The notes under the pieces: model-generated
The model's input: the letters and a program-made list of their open reading frames with translations, nothing else
Databases searched by the model: none
Told to the model about the DNA's origin: nothing
Made by a program: the position numbers and the translations under genes
Part shown: one piece after another, positions 1 to 7,622 of the stretch
Position numbering within the stretch: the first letter of the stretch is position 1
Layout: every line of letters begins with the position of its first letter
Assembly (NCBI RefSeq): GCF_016461715.1
Contig: NZ_JAEMUI010000001.1
Coordinates: forward strand, 124,001-188,000
Direction of reading: 5' to 3'
DNA: 64,000 nucleotides
Origin: Marinomonas spartinae
Lineage (GTDB): Bacteria > Pseudomonadota > Gammaproteobacteria > Pseudomonadales > Marinomonadaceae

Positions 1-592
1 TCAAGCGATCTTGCCATTGCGCGGTAAAATACTCAACTCGTGGGAAGTGGAATCTAGCCAAGTTCTTGGCTCCCAAGAAATACATGATATTTCTGTTGCC
101 CTTGGGGTGGATCCTGGAGAAGAAGACTTATCTGGTCTACGCTATGGCAAAATCTGTATCCTAGCCGATGCAGACTCGGATGGACTGCACATCGCCACTT
201 TGTTATGTGCTTTATTTGTACGCCATTTTTCCAGCCTCGTTAAAGCGGGCCATGTATTTGTTGCCATGCCGCCTTTATACCGTATCGATTTGGGTAAAGA
301 AGTGTCCTACGCCTTAGATGATGAAGAAAAAGACATCATCCTACATAAAATGGCGGTAGAGAATAAACGTGGTACACCAAACGTACAGCGCTTCAAAGGC
401 TTGGGTGAAATGAATCCATCGCAACTGCGTGAAACCACTATGGCACCAGACACCCGCCGTTTGATTCAACTGACCATGGATGATCCTGTCGATACTGGCG
501 AATTGCTCGATAAACTGCTGTCCAAAAAACGTGCTGGGGATCGCAAAAACTGGCTAGAAACCTACGGTAACCTAGCCATCGTAGAAGTGTAA
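1..592 (+). CDS. parE: DNA topoisomerase IV subunit B (ParE), C-terminal part; 5' end outside window
   Basis: This is the C-terminal third of the ATPase subunit of topoisomerase IV, which with ParC decatenates daughter chromosomes. The reading frame is open from base 2 (Q-A-I-L-P-L-R-G-K), so the start lies upstream of the window. Visible are the TOPRIM-type LADADSDGLHIATLL motif with the metal-binding DxD, and the conserved ending with RFKGLGEMNPSQLRETTM and the DDPVDTGELLDKLLSKKRAGDRK(N)WLE tail. The LPLRGKILN and QRFKGLGEM signatures are shared with GyrB, but the direct TOPRIM-to-tail layout and the ending EVYGNLA-like motif favour ParE. It ends in TAA and is followed by a hairpin shared with the convergent nrtR. 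Confidence 0.93.
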   Translation, partial: QAILPLRGKILNSWEVESSQVLGSQEIHDISVALGVDPGEEDLSGLRYGKICILADADSDGLHIATLLCALFVRHFSSLVKAGHVFVAMPPLYRIDLGKEVSYALDDEEKDIILHKMAVENKRGTPNVQRFKGLGEMNPSQLRETTMAPDTRRLIQLTMDDPVDTGELLDKLLSKKRAGDRKNWLETYGNLAIVEV

Positions 593-601
593 TAAAAAAA
601 C

Positions 602-638
602 AGAGACCTTTGCCATTGGCTATATGGCGAAGGTCTTC
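602..638. terminator. Hairpin terminator between parE and nrtR (GAGACCTTTGC type)
   Basis: A 13-bp stem pairs 604-616 with 624-636, with one G-U wobble and a 7-base loop. On the minus strand it is followed by a run of seven T's (complement of 594-600), making it a Rho-independent terminator for nrtR. On the plus strand it lacks a T-run but could still stabilise the parE 3' end. The stem begins with GAGACCTTTGC, a word also found at 25924 and at the MITE end near 33061. Confidence 0.7.
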
Positions 639-662
639 AGTGATACCCTGTACTCTTAACGA

Positions 663-1385
663 CTAGGCATCTAAGTTTCTAATAAACGTAAAATCTTTAA
701 CACCTTCTTTTAAGCGATACGCCATAGAAGGTCGTCCTTTTTTGTCGGCTGACCGCAACCCAACTTCTTCCATTAAATCGGCTTGTTCGACACGTCGGCG
801 GAAGGATTTTTTCTGGATTGGCTTATCAATCAGGACTTCTAAGCAATGTTGCAGCTCTGGTAAAGTAAACTCCTCGGGCAGTGCGTAGGCTGGCACCATG
901 GAATAGAGGGCTTTTTGTTTCAATCTTTCTCTTGCCGCTTTCATGATCTCTATATGGTCAAACGCCAGATCCATTTTTAACGCTTCTTCATAAATTTCCC
1001 AGCGAACCTCAGAAACGTTATCCACAAAGCTTTGACAAGATTGCAAAGCCACTAAGGCGGTGTAAACGACGGTCACAGACCAGCCTCTGGTGTCTCTTTG
1101 ATTATTGCCGACACTCATCAGCTGTTCTATATAAGGGGCTTTCACACCGGTTTTTTCTTGTAGCTTGCGTTGTATGGCCTCTTCTAAAGAGGCGTCTTTT
1201 TCTTCATCCACAAAGCCGCCAGGTAAGGCCCATTTACCTTTTTCGGGATGTTCACAGCGTTTCGTTAGTAGTACTAACAGCTTTCCGCCATGAAAAGTAA
1301 AAATCGCAGCATCCACGGTCATCAAAGGGGCAAGATATTCTCTGCGATCATACTTTTGTAAAAACTCAGCTTCTGTTTCTTGCAT
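663..1385 (-). CDS. nrtR: NrtR-type transcriptional regulator (NUDIX domain plus winged helix)
   Basis: Predicted repressor of NAD salvage genes that senses ADP-ribose-like NAD metabolites. The 240-residue protein has an N-terminal NUDIX fold (about residues 15-150) and a C-terminal winged helix (about 165-235). The Nudix box is decayed: GGFVDEEK...RKLQEKTGV lacks the E-E pair of the catalytic REUxEE motif, as is usual in NrtR proteins that bind rather than hydrolyse the ligand. The C-terminal half has KKSFRRRVEQADLMEEVG and a GRPSMAYRL hairpin typical of the DNA-binding part. It is transcribed divergently from prs-nadV, and the 128-bp gap holds two copies of a TAGTGTC palindrome, its probable operator. 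Confidence 0.88.
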   Translation of the reverse strand: MQETEAEFLQKYDRREYLAPLMTVDAAIFTFHGGKLLVLLTKRCEHPEKGKWALPGGFVDEEKDASLEEAIQRKLQEKTGVKAPYIEQLMSVGNNQRDTRGWSVTVVYTALVALQSCQSFVDNVSEVRWEIYEEALKMDLAFDHIEIMKAARERLKQKALYSMVPAYALPEEFTLPELQHCLEVLIDKPIQKKSFRRRVEQADLMEEVGLRSADKKGRPSMAYRLKEGVKDFTFIRNLDA

Positions 1386-1429
1386 CTTTTTCTCAATAAA
1401 ACGGTGTATTTAATACTTATTGTAGCAAA

Positions 1430-1483
1430 TAGTGTCCTTAAGACAAAAAATATCTTGACACACATAGTGTCTTTAAGACACTA
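1430..1483. promoter_or_regulatory. Twin NrtR-like operators and prs promoter
   Basis: A perfect 19-bp palindrome TAGTGTCTTTAAGACACTA lies at 1465-1483. A second, imperfect copy (TAGTGTCCTTAAGACAAAA) lies at 1430-1448, 35 bp upstream centre to centre. A TTGACA -35 box at 1455-1460 sits between them, so the perfect site would cover the -10 region of the prs-nadV promoter and the other lies towards nrtR. The TAGTGTC...GACACTA core fits known proteobacterial NrtR sites. Binding is inferred, not shown. Confidence 0.75.
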
Positions 1484-1513
1484 TTAAAAACACAGAGATA
1501 ATGGAGTGTCAAA

Positions 1514-2344
1514 ATGAGTATTCTAGTCATAGCAAATCAACATGAAATATTGGATGTTACCTTCCTTACCTTTTCGGGTGGTGAGCGACATGTTCAGTTG
1601 CCAGAACCCTCTCGATCTATCGTCCGACAAATAGATCTGAGCGCTCGTCTTCAAAGTGCAACCGATATTATGGATTTGTTATTGCTAGTGAACGCGCTAC
1701 GTCACAAATTTGGCGCGGATATTGTGATAAACATTACTCTACCTTACTTACCTTATGCTCGGCAGGACAGGGTGTGTGCAGAAGGGCAAGCGTTCTCATT
1801 AGAAGTATTTGCAGGGCTACTGAATAGTATGGAGTTCAGTAACATAACAGTATGGGATTGCCATAGTCAGACAGGTATTGATCTGACTCGAGCGGAAAAC
1901 ATTACGCCTGAGAAAATCATTGCGGCAAGCCCTGCTCTGGTAACGTTATTAAAATCCGCAAACAGTGTATTGGTTTGTCCTGATAATGGTGCTAAGGCGC
2001 GTTGCTCTGCTATTAAAGCGTTTTTTGCTTTGCCTAGCATGATCCAGTGCACCAAGCAGCGTGATCCAAGTACCGGGAAAATTACCCAAACGACGGTGGA
2101 TGTTGACAGTCTTGTAGGAAAAACGGCCATTATCACTGACGACATTTGCGATGGTGGCTTCACTTTTATCAAGATTGCAGAACAGCTTAAAGCCAAAGGA
2201 GCAGAAAGAATCGTACTCTATGTCACCCATGGTATTTTCAGCAAAGGTGTCGAAGTCTTTGATGGCCTGATCGACGACATTTACACCAGCAACAGTATCG
2301 AGCGGACAGTCGTCAGCCCAAAAATCAACGTTATACAGTATTAA
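1514..2344 (+). CDS. prs: Ribose-phosphate pyrophosphokinase (PRPP synthetase), short NAD-salvage type
   Basis: Makes PRPP from ribose-5-phosphate and ATP, here presumably to feed NadV encoded 26 bp downstream. At 276 residues it is about 40 shorter than housekeeping Prs and is divergent. The catalytic flexible loop PYARQDR (about residue 81) is kept. The metal/ATP motif is DCHSQ instead of DLHA, and the PRPP-binding loop is ITDDICDGGFTF instead of the usual VDDMIDTAGT. Start ATG with upstream GGAG. Such short Prs proteins paired with NadV are known from bacterial and phage NAD-salvage cassettes. Expected to be co-regulated by NrtR. Confidence 0.88.
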   Translation: MSILVIANQHEILDVTFLTFSGGERHVQLPEPSRSIVRQIDLSARLQSATDIMDLLLLVNALRHKFGADIVINITLPYLPYARQDRVCAEGQAFSLEVFAGLLNSMEFSNITVWDCHSQTGIDLTRAENITPEKIIAASPALVTLLKSANSVLVCPDNGAKARCSAIKAFFALPSMIQCTKQRDPSTGKITQTTVDVDSLVGKTAIITDDICDGGFTFIKIAEQLKAKGAERIVLYVTHGIFSKGVEVFDGLIDDIYTSNSIERTVVSPKINVIQY

Positions 2345-2369
2345 TGTCACAGTAAAACAGGAGGTTTTT

Positions 2370-3863
2370 ATGAACCCATTAACTGCAATTGACTTTTACA
2401 AAGCCGATCACAGACGCCAATACCCTGCGGGGACAGAGTATGTGTATTCCAATTTTACGCCCAGATCTTCTCGTTTAGCCCCTGTTCTAGAAGGGTTTGA
2501 TGATCGTGTGGTATTTGTCGGGTTACAAGGCTATATCAAGCGCTTTTTAATAGACACCTGGAACGAACACTTCTTTAACCAACCAAAAGAGAAGGTAGTG
2601 ACGAAATACAAACGTCGTATGGACACGTCATTGGGGGAAGGGGCTATTCCAGTGGATCATATCGAAGCACTGCACGATCTGGGCTATTTACCATTGGAGA
2701 TTAAGGCATTGCCTGAAGGCAGCCGAGTCAACATTAAAGTGCCCATGTTCACCATTGTGAATACCTTGCCAGAGTTCTATTGGCTAACCAATTATTTGGA
2801 AACCAGCCTAAGTGCCGAGATATGGAAAATATGCACCACCGCAACCGTTGCCTATGAGTACAAACGTCTATTAACCGACTACGCGCAAAAGACAGGTGCG
2901 CCAATGGCATTTGTACCATTACAAGGGCATGATTTTAGCTTTCGTGGCATGAGTGGCATGATGGACGCCGCCCAATCCGGTATGGGGCACCTGACTAGCT
3001 TTATCGGTACTGATACCGTGGCCGCGATTGACTACGCAGAAGACTATTACAACGCACAAGGGGTGATAGGCGTCTCAGTGCCAGCCACCGAACACAGTGT
3101 CATGTGCATGGGCACCCAAGAGGGGGAAATTGAAACCTTCCGTCGTTTAATCACAGAGTTATACCCACGGGGCGTCGTTAGCATCGTGTCTGACACGTGG
3201 GATTTTTGGCAGGTAATTTCTTGCTACGCTCGTGAGTTGAAAGCAATCATTCTAGCGCGTGAAGAGGATGCACTAGGCCTAGCAAAAGTGGTTTTCAGAC
3301 CCGACAGTGGTGATCCTGTCAAAATCATCGGTGGTGACCCAGAGGCTGAGCCTGGCTCTCCTGAATACAAAGGTGCTGTAGAGTGTTTGTGGGATATTTT
3401 TGGTGGCGACATCACCGACAAAGGCTACAAAATGCTGAACCCAAGAGTCGGATTGATTTATGGCGATTCCATTACACTGAAAAAAGCGCAAGCCATTCTT
3501 AACGTCATGGAAGAAAAAGGCTTTGCTTCAAGCAATATTGTGCTGGGAGTGGGAGGGTTCACCTATCAGTACCTGACCCGAGACAGCTTTGGCTTTGCCA
3601 TGAAGGCCACCTGGGGGCAGGTAAATGGCGAAGGAAGGGAAATCTTCAAGGACCCAATTACCGACAGTGGTACCAAAAAGTCAGCAAGGGGCCTATTACG
3701 AGTAGAAAAAACTGAGAATGGCTTTAAGTTGTTCGATCAGCAAACACCCGAACAGGAAAAACAAGGGGAGTTGAAAACGGTATTTAAAAACGGCTCATTG
3801 GTTGTAGAGCAATCTCTTATGGAGATTAGAGAACGTTTAATGGGGGAGGACAAGGCCATTTAG
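2370..3863 (+). CDS. nadV: Nicotinamide phosphoribosyltransferase (NAMPT)
   Basis: Condenses nicotinamide with PRPP to give NMN, the first step of the one-carbon-shorter salvage route to NAD that bypasses deamidation. The 497-residue protein has typical NAMPT motifs: the N-terminal DFYKADHRRQYPAGTEYVYSNFTPR, then PLQGHDFSFRGMSG, PATEHSVMCMG, VSIVSDTWDFW, VFRPDSGDP, IYGDSIT and GVGGFTYQYLTRDS with the catalytic/binding His, Asp and Arg residues. Start ATG preceded by a near-perfect CAGGAGG. It is 26 bp after prs and in the same direction, so the two form one NrtR-controlled operon. Confidence 0.96.
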   Translation: MNPLTAIDFYKADHRRQYPAGTEYVYSNFTPRSSRLAPVLEGFDDRVVFVGLQGYIKRFLIDTWNEHFFNQPKEKVVTKYKRRMDTSLGEGAIPVDHIEALHDLGYLPLEIKALPEGSRVNIKVPMFTIVNTLPEFYWLTNYLETSLSAEIWKICTTATVAYEYKRLLTDYAQKTGAPMAFVPLQGHDFSFRGMSGMMDAAQSGMGHLTSFIGTDTVAAIDYAEDYYNAQGVIGVSVPATEHSVMCMGTQEGEIETFRRLITELYPRGVVSIVSDTWDFWQVISCYARELKAIILAREEDALGLAKVVFRPDSGDPVKIIGGDPEAEPGSPEYKGAVECLWDIFGGDITDKGYKMLNPRVGLIYGDSITLKKAQAILNVMEEKGFASSNIVLGVGGFTYQYLTRDSFGFAMKATWGQVNGEGREIFKDPITDSGTKKSARGLLRVEKTENGFKLFDQQTPEQEKQGELKTVFKNGSLVVEQSLMEIRERLMGEDKAI

Positions 3864-4044
3864 AGCGCGTTATTCGGCCTTTTAATCAAGTTTTTATATA
3901 TTCTAGGGAATGATCAGCCCAACAGGGGGAAATATGGTCGTTACCTTTATAAGCGGTTTATCTTATTGATAGCATTTTTCTGCAGGCAAATTTACGTGAA
4001 TCGCGTTAAAATAAAAGAAACACACATGAAGCGGAATGCAGTCA

Positions 4045-4665
4045 ATGTCTGAGAATGAAGACCAAAGCGTCATAAGTGAAGAAGAGTTATACGAGCGATT
4101 GGACTATTACCTGTCTGCCTACGGGTGTGAGCGTTCCTTGCTGTGTGTGTCTGAGTTAGATGGTTTTTTAACCGCAATCGGTTGCAGTGCACAAGAACTG
4201 GCACCAGATCAATGGCTCACCACCATTTGGGGAACGGAAGAAGACCAACCTGAATGGCTAACCCAAGAGGAAGAAGATGAGTTCCTAAGTCTTGTGTTAA
4301 TCATGTATATGGAAACCATGAATGCCCTGGTTCATGGTGAGATCTCGCCTGTTTATTTAGAACAAGAATTTGATGGTAAATTTCAATTAGTCGTCGAAGA
4401 GTGGTGTCTTGGTTTTGTACGTGGCGCTCGCTTGGCAGGCTTAGGCTTAGACGAAAGCAATCGAGATTTTTACAACGAAGTACTGGCGCCCGTGCGGCTG
4501 TTTGGCACCTCAACTGGCTGGAAAAAGCTGGAGAATATGGTCGAAGAGGAAGTGGACTTTTGGCGTGATACCATCGAGCCGTCAATCTTACGCTTAGCGC
4601 AATTTAACCACCCTGAAATCCAAGGGGCACAACAACAGAATGCTAAACCTCATACCTTGCATTGA
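4045..4665 (+). CDS. UPF0149 (YecA/YgfB) family protein
   Basis: Belongs to the UPF0149 family of all-helical bacterial proteins without an established enzymatic role. The 206-residue protein shows the family pattern: an N-terminal SELDGFLTAIGCS segment, LSLVLIMYMETMN, and WCLGFVRGARLAG. It is acidic and probably cytoplasmic. No SEC-C zinc tail is present. An ATG at 4036 is also possible, but GGA sits 9 bases before the ATG at 4045 and directly against 4036, so the second start is preferred. It is a single gene ended by a shared terminator at 4735-4775. Confidence 0.8.
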   Translation: MSENEDQSVISEEELYERLDYYLSAYGCERSLLCVSELDGFLTAIGCSAQELAPDQWLTTIWGTEEDQPEWLTQEEEDEFLSLVLIMYMETMNALVHGEISPVYLEQEFDGKFQLVVEEWCLGFVRGARLAGLGLDESNRDFYNEVLAPVRLFGTSTGWKKLENMVEEEVDFWRDTIEPSILRLAQFNHPEIQGAQQQNAKPHTLH

Positions 4666-4734
4666 AGCATTTCAAGTCAGCTGTCTTGGCTGATAATAGT
4701 GTGCTGTTTAAATCTGTATTTGAATATCGATCAT

Positions 4735-4775
4735 AAAAAAACCGCGAGAGGCTCAGTTGACCTTCGCGGTTTTTT
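4735..4775. terminator. Bidirectional Rho-independent terminator
   Basis: Arms AAAAAAACCGCGA (4735-4747) and TCGCGGTTTTTT (4764-4775) form a stem with A-run on one side and T-run on the other. It lies between the convergent UPF0149 gene and the aminotransferase gene, so it can serve both. Confidence 0.85.
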
Positions 4776-4792
4776 GCTATTTTTGAGTAAAA

Positions 4793-5989
4793 TTAACCAA
4801 CAACCTTCGCAATGCTTTCACACAAGTAATCTATATTGTTATCACTCACACCAGCGATACTCATGCGGCCAGTGTCAGCGATATAGATAGAATATTCGCT
4901 GCGCAAAGTACGTACTTGCTCCAGGGTTAAGCCAGAATAAGAGAACATGCCGCGCTGATCTTTGATAAAGCTGAAGTCTTTGCTCACACCAGAAGCAGCT
5001 AGTTTCGCAACCAGCTTTTCACGTAGGCCATTGATGCGATTGCGCATCTCGGCGACTTCCAGTACCCATTCTGCTTTTAGTTCTGGATTGCTCATAATGG
5101 TATACACTACCGCCGCACCGTGAGCGGGTGGCATAGAGTAGTTAGCGCGAATCGCTTGACCAATAATAGACAACGCCGCATCAGCTTCGTCTTTTGTTTC
5201 GGCAATCACACTTAAACCACCGCAACGCTCGCGGTAAATGCCAAAGTTCTTCGAGAATGAGTTGGCAATCAACATATCTGGCACATGGGCAGCCATATAA
5301 CGAAGGCCAGCTAGATCTTCATCCAATCCATCGCCAAAGCCTTGATAAGCCGCATCTACTAAGGGTAACAAGCCTCGTTTATTGACAAAATCAGTCAGCA
5401 CTTTCCATTGATCAAACTGCAGATCTATCCCCGTCGGGTTATGGCAGCAAGCATGCACTAACAGAACATCACCTTCTTTTACTCCTGCTTCCAGAGTGGC
5501 CATCATATCGTCAAAACGCAGTCCATTTGTTTCAGGGTCGTAGTAAGGATAATCTTTGACCTCGACACCAGCAGAATGAAAGATAGACTTATGGTTTCCC
5601 CAAGTCGGATCACTCACCCATAAACGTGCATCTTGCAAATTCGCGCTGATAAAGTCCGCCGCCACTTTTAGGGCGCCCGTACCGCCAGGTGTTTGTGTTG
5701 AGCGAATACGACCAGAACTGATCAACTCATTACCTTCACCTAACACCAGATTCTGAATAATGGGCTCAAACTCAGACGCACCAAAAATCCCCAAATAACT
5801 TTTTGAATCTTCTTGCTCAAGCAGCATAGCCTCGGCTTTTTTTACCGTGTTTAAAATAGGCGTATTACCGAAATCGTCTTTAAAGACACCCACACCTAGG
5901 TCAATTTTCTTAGGATTAGGGTCATTCTTATGGGCAATGATAAGAGCTAAAAGAGGGTCGCCAGAAACGGCTTTAAGGTGCTTGAACAT
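4793..5989 (-). CDS. Aromatic/aspartate aminotransferase (class I, PLP-dependent)
   Basis: Transfers amino groups between aspartate or aromatic amino acids and 2-oxoglutarate in the cytoplasm. The 398-residue length matches AspC/TyrB. Typical motifs are MFKHLKAVSGDPLLALI at the N-terminus, SYLGIFGASEFEPII, TPGGTGAL (PLP phosphate contact), HNPTGIDL, the NSFSKNFGIYRERCG segment with the Schiff-base lysine, and RMSIAG near the C-terminus with the substrate Arg. The frame stays open upstream to 6118, but homology begins at the ATG at 5989 and the extra 43 residues are basic and unlike the family. AspC versus TyrB cannot be decided by eye. Confidence 0.93.
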   Translation of the reverse strand: MFKHLKAVSGDPLLALIIAHKNDPNPKKIDLGVGVFKDDFGNTPILNTVKKAEAMLLEQEDSKSYLGIFGASEFEPIIQNLVLGEGNELISSGRIRSTQTPGGTGALKVAADFISANLQDARLWVSDPTWGNHKSIFHSAGVEVKDYPYYDPETNGLRFDDMMATLEAGVKEGDVLLVHACCHNPTGIDLQFDQWKVLTDFVNKRGLLPLVDAAYQGFGDGLDEDLAGLRYMAAHVPDMLIANSFSKNFGIYRERCGGLSVIAETKDEADAALSIIGQAIRANYSMPPAHGAAVVYTIMSNPELKAEWVLEVAEMRNRINGLREKLVAKLAASGVSKDFSFIKDQRGMFSYSGLTLEQVRTLRSEYSIYIADTGRMSIAGVSDNNIDYLCESIAKVVG

Positions 5990-6156
5990 GATAAATATGG
6001 GGTCCTTGTTGTTGGTCACAGCAAAATGACTGCGAATAGGTCGTTGCTTAAATCGCCTCTTCATTTTGCCGTTTTTATGGCAAAATACAATGTAAAATCT
6101 GCGGAAATATTTCCTCATCTGTAAAGAAATAAAGACAACCCAATAAGAGCCAAATT

Positions 6157-7335
6157 ATGTCGCCGTCATCTGCCACCTTCCAACACATTGATGGTTGGCT
6201 AAGAACCCATCAGCCTCTTTGGAAAATCGATACCTTTGTTGATTTAGACATTCCTTGGAAGGGGGACTATCCCGAACTGGCACACTATCTGGCACACATT
6301 CATTTAGCTGAGAGGGACGCCGATCGTAAAGCGGATTTGATCGAACACTTTCCCTTTCTTGCTCCTTGTCAAACCTGGCTGAGAGCTCCTTCCTTGAGCC
6401 GCATCATGGAGCGCAACAAAGCCGTACCAAGCTATTTTTCTGTGGGCATCAAAGGGCGGAAGTGGCAGCAGATAACCGCTTTTGCTAACGTTACCCCCAT
6501 TGCTGAGGACTATCTTGAATGGTGTGCAGGTAAGGGGCATTTAGGCAAATTACTGGCCTTTCAAGGCAATAAAAAAGTCCACAGCCTGGAATGGCAACAA
6601 AGCTTGTGTGATGCAGGAAAACAAGATGCAGAGCGTCTCAACCTACGTCAAACCTTCAGCCATGCAGATGTGCTCAAAGGAGAAGGGCGCTCAGCATTAG
6701 CGAATGCTCACTGTGCTGTCGCGCTTCATGCTTGTGGGGATTTGCATCTTGAACTGATCAAACAAGCCGTGGCCGCTAAGACCCCCGTTTTGTGCCTTTC
6801 TCCCTGTTGTTATCACCTCACTAAAGATGAATTTTATCAGCCGTTATCGCAAACCGCCCAACAATCGCCATTGATCTTGCGCCAAACCGACCTGAAACTT
6901 GCTGTTAAAGAAGTCGCCACCGCTGGCGCACGGGAACAGCGCCTCAAACAACTCGAACTGACCTACCGACTAGGATTTGATTCCTGGCAGCGAGCCGCCC
7001 GTCAACAAGATGATTACCTGCCTGTGCCCTCGGTACAAAAAGTCATACTGACACAAGGCTTCAATGCTTTTTGTCACTGGGCCGCCAAGCAAAAAGGTCT
7101 TACGGATTTCATTGCAACCAATCCATTCTCAGAATTCGAACCTATCGGCGAAGCCAGAGCAAAACAGGTGCAAAAGCTGGAAACCATCAGCCAACTGTTT
7201 CGCCCTGCACTGGAATACTGGCTTATACTAGACCGTTCTATGTACCTAGAAGAAAACGGCTATCAAGTGGAGATCGGCACATTCTGCGAGAAAAGCCTCA
7301 CCCCAAGAAACTGGATGATCAGGGCAACTCGTTGA
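6157..7335 (+). CDS. SAM-dependent methyltransferase, Methyltransf_32 type
   Basis: A 392-residue protein with a class I methyltransferase core of the Methyltransf_32 type. The SAM-binding motif I is EWCAGKGHLGKLL (about residue 121), followed by the ALHACGDLH motif (about 189) and a LSPCCYHLT Cys-Cys motif (about 214), a combination typical of the METTL25/GSTCD-like group. The substrate is unknown. It is divergent from the aminotransferase gene, with about 165 bp between starts. The nearest downstream feature is the CRISPR remnant. Confidence 0.82.
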   Translation: MSPSSATFQHIDGWLRTHQPLWKIDTFVDLDIPWKGDYPELAHYLAHIHLAERDADRKADLIEHFPFLAPCQTWLRAPSLSRIMERNKAVPSYFSVGIKGRKWQQITAFANVTPIAEDYLEWCAGKGHLGKLLAFQGNKKVHSLEWQQSLCDAGKQDAERLNLRQTFSHADVLKGEGRSALANAHCAVALHACGDLHLELIKQAVAAKTPVLCLSPCCYHLTKDEFYQPLSQTAQQSPLILRQTDLKLAVKEVATAGAREQRLKQLELTYRLGFDSWQRAARQQDDYLPVPSVQKVILTQGFNAFCHWAAKQKGLTDFIATNPFSEFEPIGEARAKQVQKLETISQLFRPALEYWLILDRSMYLEENGYQVEIGTFCEKSLTPRNWMIRATR

Positions 7336-7400
7336 TGAGTAAGTCAATGGGTAAACGAAGCATGGATTGATCTAAATGCTAAGGGACGCCAATTGCCCTT

Positions 7401-7551
7401 TGGTTCCCCGAACACACGGGGATAAACCGCACTTTTCAAAAGCGAAAGGTGGCAAGCCAGTGCGTTCCCCGAACACATGGGGATAAATTGTGAGCTATCA
7501 AAACCTACAACAATAGAAATAAGCGTTCCTCCGAACGTGCGGGAGTAACGA
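7401..7551. CRISPR. Decayed CRISPR array, three type I-E-like repeats, no cas genes
   Basis: Three repeat units start at 7401, 7462 and 7523, exactly 61 bp apart, the usual type I-E period of 29-bp repeat and 32-bp spacer. Unit 1 (7401-7429) contains GTTCCCCG...CGGGGATAAACCG, which is very close to the classic I-E repeat. Unit 2 differs from it at 5 of 29 bases. Unit 3 has a one-base insertion and many changes, but its inner stem is partly kept by a matching T-A change (CTCC/GGAG). Spacers are 7430-7461 and 7491-7522. No leader or cas gene is visible in the window, so the array is probably inactive. Confidence 0.8.
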
Positions 7552-7586
7552 GATTGATCTATGAGCCAGTAGAACTGCGGTGATAC

Positions 7587-7614
7587 GTTCGCTGCCGCAG
7601 ATGCGGCTTAGGCT
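7587..7614. repeat. Single type I-F-like CRISPR repeat in register with the I-E remnant
   Basis: GTTCGCTGCC at the 5' end and CTTAG near the 3' end match the type I-F repeat (GTTCACTGCC...GCAGCTTAGAAA); I count about 19 of 28 positions by hand. The centre has a perfect GCCGCA/TGCGGC stem. The unit begins 62 bp after the third I-E-like repeat, one base off the 61-bp register. It resembles I-F more than I-E. It may be a relic of a second system, or a heavily mutated terminal repeat. Confidence 0.5.
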
Positions 7615-7622
7615 ATATCGAT

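Noticed and set aside
1867-2350. Antisense open frames within prs
   Set aside because: They are shadows of the well-supported prs frame on the other strand and lack a ribosome site.
4793-6118. 441-residue version of the aminotransferase
   Set aside because: The extra N-terminal part is basic and unlike the family, which begins at the ATG at 5989.
7341-7400. A further CRISPR repeat upstream of the first unit
   Set aside because: The position one period before 7401 shows no GTTCCCC or GATAAAC match.
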